Source of the DNA: Deltaproteobacteria bacterium | Lineage (GTDB): Bacteria > Desulfobacterota > Desulfarculia > Adiutricales > Adiutricaceae | NCBI GenBank assembly: GCA_031288745.1 | Contig: JAITQT010000438.1 | Coordinates: forward strand, 1-5,724 | DNA length: 5,724 bases | Direction: 5' to 3' | In this document: piece by piece, positions 1 through 5,654 of the stretch | Layout: each line of letters begins with the position of its first letter | How positions within the stretch are numbered: position 1 is the stretch's first letter | Program-made: the position numbers and the translations under genes | Notes under the pieces: generated by a model | Databases searched by the model: none | What the model was told of the DNA's origin: nothing | The model's input: only the letters and a program-made list of their open reading frames with translations

Positions 1-497
1 AGTAGAAACGTTAAAAGAACTAATGTTAAGAACTTAAGAGTATGCTAAAACTTAATTACAACTTGAAAGTCGCTACCAGCCGCAACGTGGGAAAAAAATG
101 ACTTGGTGAACGGTTAGAGTTAGGAAAAATTAAAAGAGCCTAAGATCCAAAAATTTGACTAGTGAAAAAAAGGTCTGACTTTTAATTTTATTAATTTATA
201 GTTCTATAACTAATTATATTGTTAAAATATGATAATTAAAATAAATTATATTTTAATTTAAAAATTATACCTACAAGGTTCAGATAAAAATCCTTGACAT
301 AGTTAACCTTTGCGGAGTAAGATAAATCAACTTCGACTAGCTCCTTGATTAAAACGGATAACTCATGTAAAGTTTTAAAATTAACTGACAGACGCCTTAA
401 GAAGTAAATAAACTTAAATTTTAATTCTTGTAAAATTTTAGTTTGTTAAATTATACATTACGTTAATCATTATAATTAAATTATAGTTAGTTAATAA
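1..497. other. AT-rich region without a gene
   Basis: This stretch is overwhelmingly A and T, in sharp contrast with the gene that ends at 498. I see no open frame with protein-like composition on either strand, no tRNA-like cloverleaf and no convincing GC-rich terminator after the stop of the minus-strand gene. A TTGACA hexamer lies at 294-299 with TAAGAT 18 bases later (318-323), but no gene follows it. The stretch 316-330 is nearly repeated at 3985-3999. It is best read as eroded, non-coding DNA. Confidence 0.6.
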
Positions 498-1067
498 TTA
501 CTCTTTGGTAGTTTTGGCTGGTAAACCGGCTTTAACCTTTTTAGCCGGCAACTGTGCCTCAGTCCTAGGCGCTGGTAGTTGGGCCTTGGCCCTCTTAGCC
601 GGAAGTTTGGCTTGTTCTTTCTTAGCCGGGCACTTAGCCGCCTCTTTCTCGCTAGGGCTCTCAGCCTTAGCTCTTTTGGCCGGACTCTTAGGGACCTCCT
701 TTTCCACTGGGCTCTCGGCCTTGGTCCTCTTAGCCGGGCTCTTCGCTTTCTCTTTTTCGGCTGGACTTTCGGCCTTAACCCTTTTAGCCGGGCTTTGGGC
801 TTTAGCCCTCTTAGCCGGAAGCTCGGACTTTTCTCTAATAGCTGGGGTTAAATCGGCCTTCGAATCGATAGTTGGCCCAGTGGGAGAGTTATTTTCCAGA
901 GCTTGTGCCTCATCGGCCGAGGGGGGTTCGCTCATAATAGATGAGGGCTTAAGCTCAGCCGCTACGGCCGGGGGCTTAATTTGATTAGCCGCCACTCTCC
1001 CTTGGTTAGAACTTATAAACTCTGGTCCAAAAAAGACAAAGGCACCAACTAGATTAGTCTTAGACAT
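498..1067 (-). CDS. Lys/Pro/Ala-rich nonapeptide-repeat protein, function unknown
   Basis: This gene encodes 189 residues and I do not recognise a named family. Residues 1-80 are non-repetitive, with a short hydrophobic patch near residues 6-13 that is too short for a membrane span or a clear signal peptide, so the protein is probably cytoplasmic. Residues 83-189 are twelve consecutive nine-residue units of the form (S/L/C)-P-A-K-R-x-K-A-(E/Q/K), each with Pro at position 2. Units 2-7 alternate between a KR type and an EKE type, giving an 18-residue higher-order period. Such Lys-rich S-P-x-K tails are known from AlgP-like and histone H1-like proteins that bind DNA or RNA, and that role here is inference only. 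Repeat copies use different synonymous codons for the same P-A-K-R core (CCG GCT AAG AGG, CCG GCC AAA AGA), which argues for selection on the protein. The start at 1067 is well supported by a strong Shine-Dalgarno sequence. The antisense frames are also open, which is a side effect of the biased composition. Confidence 0.8.
   Translation of the reverse strand: MSKTNLVGAFVFFGPEFISSNQGRVAANQIKPPAVAAELKPSSIMSEPPSADEAQALENNSPTGPTIDSKADLTPAIREKSELPAKRAKAQSPAKRVKAESPAEKEKAKSPAKRTKAESPVEKEVPKSPAKRAKAESPSEKEAAKCPAKKEQAKLPAKRAKAQLPAPRTEAQLPAKKVKAGLPAKTTKE
501..821 (-). repeat. Twelve tandem 27-bp units encoding nonapeptides
   Basis: The 3' part of the 189-residue gene consists of twelve in-register 27-bp units (the last is one codon short), encoding residues 83-189. 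Every unit keeps Pro at its second position. Most units have P-A-K-R/K, while three (units 3, 5 and 7) carry an E-K-E core instead. Units 2-3, 4-5 and 6-7 resemble each other as 54-bp pairs, so the array probably grew by duplicating double units. DNA copies are diverged, mainly at third positions, so it is not a recent expansion. Confidence 0.85.
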
Positions 1068-1071
1068 AGAA

Positions 1072-1078
1072 TCTCCTT
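1072..1078 (-). promoter_or_regulatory. Strong ribosome binding site of the repeat-protein gene
   Basis: Read on the minus strand this is AAGGAGA, five bases (from GGAG) before the ATG at 1067-1065. It is one of the best Shine-Dalgarno matches in the window. It fixes the start codon and argues that the low-complexity reading frame is truly translated. No clear -35/-10 pair is visible just upstream, although a TATATA-like run lies at 1103-1110. Confidence 0.75.
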
Positions 1079-1082
1079 TACT

Positions 1083-1506
1083 CCGCTCGCTCTTACTCGG
1101 CCTATATATTTAGGACCCGAGGCCTTAGTGGCTTCTAAATTTTAGGCTGACGGTTTAATTAGGGAGTTTGGTCAATTATTTGACAACTTCCCCTCCCTAA
1201 AGGAAAGGGATAGATACTGAGCCTGAAGAGGAAGTCCTTGAACTCTTTTCGGAGGGTTTATGCTTCCTCAGCTGGCTTTGCGGGCCAAGTCCCCACAGGC
1301 ATTGAGCAGCAGCCTACTCGGCCGTAAAAATATTTAAAGCGCCGACCAAGGCCTCTTATTCTCTCCATCCCGATGGACAAAGTTTTACGGCGCTTGCGAT
1401 AAAAATTAATTGCGCCAATCTCGGCCCTTTAAAGATTTTTTGGGCCACAATAAAGGGGCACAAAGAACTCTTAGTAGATTTTAACTCGGATTTTGTTCCT
1501 AGCTAA
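1083..1506 (+). pseudogene. Decayed gene, possibly FliK-like C-terminal domain
   Basis: Protein-like sequence runs along the plus strand but changes frame and is interrupted by stops. Positions 1083-1217 read in one frame (including LGPEALVASKF, then TAG at 1143, then LIREFGQLFDNFPSLKERD, then TGA at 1218). From about 1219 another frame continues (EPEEEVLELFSEG), meets TGA at 1303, and then stays open from 1306 to TAA at 1504-1506. That last part includes LHPDGQSFTALAIKI and ANLGPLKIFWATIKGHKELL. A third frame, 1241-1324, also reads well (SSAGFAGQVPTGIEQQ), so further frameshifts are possible. Base composition matches the intact genes rather than the AT-rich spacers. The pattern of a conserved LGPL followed by a strand and LxVxF loosely resembles the C-terminal domain of flagellar hook-length control proteins (FliK), but this is a weak suggestion. 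No start codon or ribosome binding site can be assigned. Confidence 0.5.
1159..1200. repeat. Two-part inverted repeat (hairpin)
   Basis: An outer 8-bp perfect stem pairs 1159-1166 (TTAGGGAG) with 1193-1200 (CTCCCTAA). Inside it, 1171-1175 (GTCAA) pairs with 1180-1184 (TTGAC) around a TTAT loop. No T-run follows on either strand, so a standard terminator is unlikely. It lies within the decayed gene and about 90 bases upstream of the repeat-protein start, so it could be chance, a transcript structure or an operator. Confidence 0.35.
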
Positions 1507-1530
1507 ATCTATTCCCTATAAGCCTTTCTT

Positions 1531-2982
1531 CTACGAGCGCCCGGTGGCCTTAGCCGCTTGGTCGTCAGAATTTAAAAAATGCTCTTTAAGGGCCTTTAGA
1601 ATTTTATCCCTAGTACCGGGTTTGTAGGCCCCGTTTAAGAGAATAACAAAATTTAAGGGTTGCTCGGGCCTTTTAGGATTAACTAGCCAGCCCGCTAAGG
1701 TCTGAATGTCGCTCATGGTACCGGTCTTATATAAGACTTGGCCGTCGTCGCTACTTTTAACTAAGTGCCGAGCCGGGGTTAAGACCTTTAAAAGTTGAGA
1801 CATTTGCCTAGCGGTTAAAAAGTTTTGACGCGATAATCCGCTACCCTCTACAAAGGTTATACGGCTTAAACCATATTTATCTAGAAAGTCGTTTACCGCT
1901 CTTTGACTTTTTTCCAAGGTACCGGGAGAGTCATACTTTTCAGCGCCTAAGGTTAAAAAGACCTGATTCGTCATAAAATTGTTTGAATTTTTTAAAATAT
2001 CTACTAAAAGGCCCTCCAAATCCTTACTTGATAAATGAGAGTAGATTAATTTAGCCTCCGGGGGCACGGTTTTACCTAAGATTAAACTTCCCGAGATCTC
2101 CACGCCTCTAGTTTTAAGTAAGGCGGCTATGATTTGCCCGGCCTGGATTTCAGCCGTTTTAGGGTTATCGTTTATATTAATTCTATAACCTTGAGAGCCT
2201 CGTTTTTTCTTCTTAGGCCTGTTTTTTTCGGCCAAATCTAGGGTTATCCCGGTTAACGGGGTGCAAGAATCGGATTCAACAATTTTACCACTTCGGTCGA
2301 TAAGGTAAGTGACGGTATTAAAATTTACCCCTAAGGCCCCGTTGAAAGCATCATAAGCTTTATCAGTAAAGGTTGTTCCGTCGAGGATTAAGCCCCTGAG
2401 AAAAAAAGAAGCGTCTAGGTAAACGTCGCTAACTTGCTTAAGACCTTTTTCCACCAAAGCGTCGGCCAAATGGCAAAGCTCTTCGGAAACTAAAAACGGA
2501 TCGCCTCGACCCTTTATCCAAAGCCCCCCGTTGGAATCTAGATAGAAATCAGTCCGAAAACGGTATTTGGGGCCCAGAAAGTCTAAAGCCGCCGCTGCAG
2601 TCAGTAGCTTTAAGATAGAGGCCGGAACGTAGAGCTTATCAGCATTAAGGGAGTAAAGTTCTTGTAGATTCTTTTCCCCTTTATAAGGGTCGGTTACTAG
2701 CACTGCCCCTTCCCCGGCTAAAGCGATCACGTTTTGCGGCCAGGGAAGTGTAACCGCTTCTTTGCTCTTTGATTTGGCCTCTCTCATTTTTTTGGCGGCC
2801 GGCTTATTTTTCTCGCTCTTAGAAGCCTTAGCGCTTCCATTGGTTTTGTTTACGGTGACCTTTTTTTCTTCAGCCCCTTGGGCCGAGACCGCTAGAGCCG
2901 CGCCTAAAATTAGGCCTAAGGCCGAAGCGAAGAAAAGCGGGAGACGCATATGTCTAATCAGGCTCGCAATTATATAAACCAT
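1531..2982 (-). CDS. dacB: D-alanyl-D-alanine carboxypeptidase/endopeptidase, PBP4 type (peptidase S13)
   Basis: This periplasmic serine enzyme removes the terminal D-Ala of peptidoglycan stem peptides and/or cuts D-Ala-mDAP cross-links. At 483 residues it is close to the E. coli PBP4 length. The three penicillin-binding motifs are all present: SILK at 122-125 (catalytic Ser122, Lys125), SNN at 333-335, and KTGT at 419-422. The family signature EGSGLSR is at 379-385 and GRGDPFL is at 158-164. A signal peptide is clear (MRLPLFF followed by a hydrophobic core, with cleavage expected near AQG-AE, residues 35-37). Two basic stretches are unusual: residues 38-76 are a Lys/Ala/Ser-rich linker after the signal, and RPKKKKRG sits at 255-262. 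Two starts are possible. Position 2982 has GGAG at 2996-2993, ten bases upstream, and overlaps rlpA by 33 bp. The ATG at 2949 gives the neater signal peptide but has no ribosome binding site and directly abuts the rlpA start. I report the longer form. The family assignment is firm; the choice of start is open. Confidence 0.92.
   Translation of the reverse strand: MVYIIASLIRHMRLPLFFASALGLILGAALAVSAQGAEEKKVTVNKTNGSAKASKSEKNKPAAKKMREAKSKSKEAVTLPWPQNVIALAGEGAVLVTDPYKGEKNLQELYSLNADKLYVPASILKLLTAAAALDFLGPKYRFRTDFYLDSNGGLWIKGRGDPFLVSEELCHLADALVEKGLKQVSDVYLDASFFLRGLILDGTTFTDKAYDAFNGALGVNFNTVTYLIDRSGKIVESDSCTPLTGITLDLAEKNRPKKKKRGSQGYRININDNPKTAEIQAGQIIAALLKTRGVEISGSLILGKTVPPEAKLIYSHLSSKDLEGLLVDILKNSNNFMTNQVFLTLGAEKYDSPGTLEKSQRAVNDFLDKYGLSRITFVEGSGLSRQNFLTARQMSQLLKVLTPARHLVKSSDDGQVLYKTGTMSDIQTLAGWLVNPKRPEQPLNFVILLNGAYKPGTRDKILKALKEHFLNSDDQAAKATGRS
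2938..2943 (+). promoter_or_regulatory. Ribosome binding site of rlpA inside dacB
   Basis: CGGGAG lies six bases before the ATG at 2950 and is well spaced for translation of rlpA. It supports this start, since no other in-frame ATG occurs before residue 96. The site lies within the antisense of the dacB signal-peptide codons, so the same bases serve both genes. Confidence 0.65.
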
Positions 2983-3528
2983 GCTGATAACGCTCCAAAA
3001 GGATGGGCCGCTTCGGCTTTTTTATGGGTTGGAGCCGCCTTAATCGTAACTTTAATCGGCTCCGGTTGCGGCATTTTAAGCTCGGGACCAAAGAAAAGTG
3101 GGAAATCCTACGTAGTTAACGGTAAGCGCTATTACTTACTAAAAACAGCCGAAGGATACCAGGAAAAAGGCTTGGCCTCTTGGTATGGCGAGCCTTTCCA
3201 CGGGCGTAAGACGGCCAGCGGAGAAGTGTATAACATGCACGAACTCTCGGCTGCGCATAAGACCTTGCCGCTCAAAACCTGGGTTGAGGTAAAAAACCTT
3301 CAGACCAATCAAACCATGTATTTGAGAATAAATGACCGCGGCCCTTTTATAAAAGGCCGAATCATCGATCTCTCCAAGGCCGCAGCCGAACACCTAGGGA
3401 CGCTGCGCCAAGGCGTGGTTCCGGTGGAAGTAAGGGCCGTCTCTAGCGAAACAGCCAAAAAACTAGAGGCTAGAAGAAAAAAACTAGCCAAAAAACATCT
3501 TATATCTCTAGAAAGCGCGGGGCTCTAG
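2950..3528 (+). CDS. rlpA: RlpA-type septal lytic transglycosylase lipoprotein, no SPOR domain
   Basis: Members of the RlpA family are outer-membrane lipoproteins. The Pseudomonas aeruginosa enzyme cleaves glycan strands stripped of stem peptides and helps separate daughter cells. This copy has 192 residues. A polar N-terminus is followed by a hydrophobic span at about 19-39 and a lipobox IGSGC with the acylated Cys at 40. The next residue is Gly rather than Asp, consistent with outer-membrane sorting under the E. coli rule. The double-psi beta-barrel domain spans about 73-164 with the usual signatures: GLASWYG (74-80), FHGRKTASGEVYNM (83-96), AAHKTLP (101-107), INDRGPF (127-133) and IIDLSKAAA (138-146). 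The C-terminus is a short basic helix (about 168-183) and there is no SPOR domain, unlike E. coli and P. aeruginosa RlpA. It lies head-to-head with dacB with no spacer, suggesting a divergent cell-wall remodelling pair. The lipobox is slightly non-standard, with Gly at -3. Confidence 0.92.
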   Translation: MSNQARNYINHADNAPKGWAASAFLWVGAALIVTLIGSGCGILSSGPKKSGKSYVVNGKRYYLLKTAEGYQEKGLASWYGEPFHGRKTASGEVYNMHELSAAHKTLPLKTWVEVKNLQTNQTMYLRINDRGPFIKGRIIDLSKAAAEHLGTLRQGVVPVEVRAVSSETAKKLEARRKKLAKKHLISLESAGL

Positions 3529-3531
3529 AGA
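3505..3531 (+). repeat. Hairpin across the rlpA stop codon
   Basis: TCTCTAGA (3505-3512) and TCTAGAGA (3524-3531) can form an 8-bp stem with an 11-base GC-rich loop, spanning the TAG stop of rlpA. No T-run follows directly; the nearest is at 3566-3571. It might stabilise the 3' end of the transcript or be chance, and I do not call it a terminator. Confidence 0.3.
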
Positions 3532-3681
3532 GTATTATCATGTTTTAAAGCTTAATAATTGACGGTTTTTTATATGTCTATGAGCTAATTATAAATACCA
3601 GAGAAATTAAACATTAAGATCAGGGAGAAATATAGCCCAAAGGTTTTGTAATAATTGAGGGCCGCCTAATTAACGGACCAT

Positions 3682-3704
3682 CCATAAATTTAGAAAATTT
3701 ATGG
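3682..3704. repeat. Perfect hairpin, 10-bp stem with AGA loop
   Basis: CCATAAATTT (3682-3691) and AAATTTATGG (3695-3704) are exact inverted copies around the three-base loop AGA. No T-run follows, so it is not a typical terminator. The CATAAATTT core recurs in the palindrome at 4146-4161. Confidence 0.5.
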
Positions 3705-4145
3705 CCGCCATAAACACGGAAAATATCCTAAAAATCAAACCCAGCGGCAGAAAAGCCAAATTTATTAACGTTTAGCAAGAAACCATTATTTATCGAAACG
3801 TAAAAACTTCTTAAAAGCTTAATAGTCTAAAAAAATAACTAGTAATAAAATTATATTAGAAATTTAAGGACTAATAATTGGTACTTTTAGCGTTTAGATC
3901 ATACTTATCTAACTATTAGATCTTCAAGAGGTTTAAACTAAAAAAATTCTAGCGTATTTTGGAAGCTAAAAGCGCTCTATATAAAGTAGGATAAATCAAT
4001 TGATTACTCATGACAATGGTACATGTTGTTGGCCTTAAAGGTTTCTAACCTCAATGAGGTGAATAGTTACCCAAGTTATTGCCAATGGTCCTTCGAGTTT
4101 AGATCTCCCGACTAGACAGATAGGGGCTAAAAACCCTTCTAATAG

Positions 4146-4161
4146 ATCATAAATTTATGAT
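4146..4161. repeat. Perfect 16-bp palindrome
   Basis: ATCATAAATTTATGAT is identical to its own reverse complement. It could be a dimeric regulator's binding site, but no gene starts nearby. It shares CATAAATTT with the hairpin at 3682-3704. A palindrome of this size is not far from chance in DNA this rich in A and T. Confidence 0.4.
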
Positions 4162-4278
4162 AATATTAAAAATACTACCATCTTCCATCTAATTCCAATT
4201 CTAAGGCCCCGCCTAGCTCCAGCCAGTTATTGCCAATTTTAAACTAAGAATATCACCAAATTTACTTTTTATCAAGTA

Positions 4279-4318
4279 GGCCGCTGGTCCTCTTAAGGGG
4301 CTGGTTTTTTTAGCGGCC
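4279..4318. repeat. GC-rich inverted repeat enclosing a T-run
   Basis: GGCCGCT (4279-4285) pairs exactly with AGCGGCC (4312-4318). Inside, CCTC-TTAA-GGGG (4289-4300) can form a small stem with one G-U pair, followed by CTGG and seven T residues (4305-4311). On the plus strand the inner part resembles a weak intrinsic terminator. It stands out as a GC-rich island in AT-rich DNA, but no gene lies directly upstream. Confidence 0.35.
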
Positions 4319-4680
4319 ATTATAATTTATTTTAGATTTTGAGCCTGACCGGGTACCCTAGAGTTGGGCGCTGGTATTGGAAATAATTCTAAACACCATT
4401 GGATTAAGCGAAGGCTAGGATAACTAGGGCAAGGAGGCCATGTTCTCGACAACTTAGTCTTTTTAAAAAATCTTTTTGACGCTTTGGCCTAAAATTATTA
4501 AATTATTAATTGACTTTTTAATTATTTGGGAGTATATTTTAATCGCTTCTAATAGGAAGCCATATTTTTCAGTCAGCGATCTGCTTAACAAGTTAGTTGG
4601 GTCTCTTATCGTTCACGACCAGAATTTGAAGACGGATACACTCTTTTTCATCCCCTGAAATTAATCTAATCAACAAAGAC

Positions 4681-5640
4681 ATGCTCGCCAATCACATCCC
4701 TGAGGCTTCGGCTGTAATTATGCGCGAGGCCCAATCCCTTAAGCTTTTGGCCAAAAGCCTCAGTCAGTCGTATAACCAAGCTGTGGAGGCTATCCTTAAA
4801 ATATCCGGTAGGGTGGCCGTAACTGGCATGGGCAAAAGCGGTCACATCGCTCGCAAGGTGGCCGCGACCATGTCCTCGACCGGTACCCCGGCTTTTTTTA
4901 TCCACCCGGCCGAGGCTGGCCATGGGGATTTAGGGATGCTTGAAAGCGAGCGCGATCTGCTTTTAGCTTTCTCCAATAGCGGCCAGACCCCCGAGCTATC
5001 AGTTCTTTTGGGTTACTGCCTTTCTAGAGGCCTCCCCATCGTCGGGGTCACTCAAGATAGAGATAGTTTATTAGGCCGCAACTGTGACATCCTCTTAATT
5101 TTGCCCACCATTTCCGAAGCCTGCCCTTTGGGCTGCGCCCCAACCACCTCCACGGCCATGATGTTGGCCTTAGGCGACGCTCTGGCCCTAAGCTTACTTA
5201 CGGCCAAGGGTTTTACCCTAGAAGATTTTCATAAATATCATCCTGGCGGAAAACTTGGTAGTAGGTTAGTTTCTGTTGGTAAACTAATGCACTCAGGCCC
5301 CGAGATGCCTTTGACTAGCCCAGAGCAAACTATGGATCAAGCCTTACTAATTATGACCTCCAAGCGCTTAGGCTGTGTAGGCGTGGTTGAAAACGAGATT
5401 CTAACGGGCATTATCACCGACGGCGATCTCCGCCGCCATATGGGCCCGGGGCTAATGTCTTGCCTTTGTAAGGAGATTATGACCCCCAAACCCGTCTCTT
5501 TCAGCTCCGAAACTTTGGGGGCCAAGGCCTTGGCCGTCATGCGCGCTAAGGGCATCACTAACGCCTTTGTCTTAGACGAGCAAGGTAAACCCTTAGGCGT
5601 TGTTCATATCCACGATCTTTTAGCCGCCGGGGTGGGCTAA
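4681..5640 (+). CDS. kdsD: D-arabinose 5-phosphate isomerase (SIS + two CBS domains)
   Basis: KdsD converts D-ribulose 5-phosphate to D-arabinose 5-phosphate in the cytoplasm, the first committed step toward Kdo of the LPS inner core. The 319 residues compare with 328 in E. coli and align along their whole length. The SIS domain covers about 1-185, with GMGKSGHI (49-56), AGHGDLGM (79-86), SNSGQTPE (98-105), EACPLG (146-151) and TTSTAMMLALGDALA (155-169), then YHPGGKLG (186-193). The residues equivalent to E. coli Lys59, His88, Glu111, Glu152 and His193 are all present, as Lys52, His81, Glu105, Glu146 and His187. Two CBS domains follow (about 204-260 and 266-319), ending GVVHIHDLLAAGV as in E. 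coli. The start at 4681 fits the family N-terminus, but no Shine-Dalgarno sequence precedes it (CAACAAAGAC), so initiation may be weak or leaderless. The usual partners kdsC, lptC and lptA are not visible within the 84 bases that follow. Confidence 0.95.
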   Translation: MLANHIPEASAVIMREAQSLKLLAKSLSQSYNQAVEAILKISGRVAVTGMGKSGHIARKVAATMSSTGTPAFFIHPAEAGHGDLGMLESERDLLLAFSNSGQTPELSVLLGYCLSRGLPIVGVTQDRDSLLGRNCDILLILPTISEACPLGCAPTTSTAMMLALGDALALSLLTAKGFTLEDFHKYHPGGKLGSRLVSVGKLMHSGPEMPLTSPEQTMDQALLIMTSKRLGCVGVVENEILTGIITDGDLRRHMGPGLMSCLCKEIMTPKPVSFSSETLGAKALAVMRAKGITNAFVLDEQGKPLGVVHIHDLLAAGVG

Positions 5641-5654
5641 AGGCTAACCCTTTA
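5638..5654 (+). repeat. Small hairpin just after the kdsD stop
   Basis: TAAAGG (5638-5643, including the stop codon) and CCTTTA (5649-5654) form a 6-bp stem with a CTAAC loop. It is followed by ACGTTTAATT rather than a T-run, so it is at best a weak terminator. Confidence 0.25.

Larger units (their letters stand above)
3529..4680. other. Long AT-rich intergenic region without a supported gene
   Basis: About 1.15 kb separates rlpA from kdsD. Most of it is AT-rich, with frequent stops in all frames and no recognisable domain. It contains a 10-bp hairpin at 3682-3704, a 16-bp palindrome at 4146-4161, an exact 13-bp direct repeat (4074-4086 and 4225-4237) and a GC-rich inverted repeat around a T-run (4279-4318). 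A perfect AAGGAGG sits at 4431-4437. A 60-codon TTG-started frame at 4476-4658 has no ribosome binding site. I found no tRNA. The most likely reading is heavily eroded former gene content, possibly including an unrecognised small RNA. Confidence 0.55.

Noticed and set aside
294..323. Promoter-like TTGACA with TAAGAT 18 bases downstream, plus strand
   Set aside because: No gene or RNA follows on the plus strand. Such matches are expected by chance in DNA this rich in A and T.
505..984. Open frame of 159 codons on the plus strand, Leu/Ala/Gly-rich
   Set aside because: It is the antisense mirror of the repeat-protein gene. Its apparent periodicity comes from the 27-bp units. The minus-strand frame has the strong ribosome binding site and protein-like N-terminus.
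3007..3023. Terminator-like GCCG-CTT-CGGC followed by six T residues
   Set aside because: It lies inside the rlpA coding sequence near its start, encodes the membrane segment, and has only a 4-bp stem.
4122..4137. Possible hairpin AGGG...CCCT with A-rich loop
   Set aside because: The stem is only four base pairs with no T-run. It is not distinguishable from chance.
4476..4658. TTG-started frame of 60 codons with a hydrophobic stretch (IIKLLIDFLIIW)
   Set aside because: It has an AT-rich composition like the spacer and no Shine-Dalgarno sequence. The hydrophobic residues are what AT-rich random codons give. A small membrane protein is not excluded but not supported.
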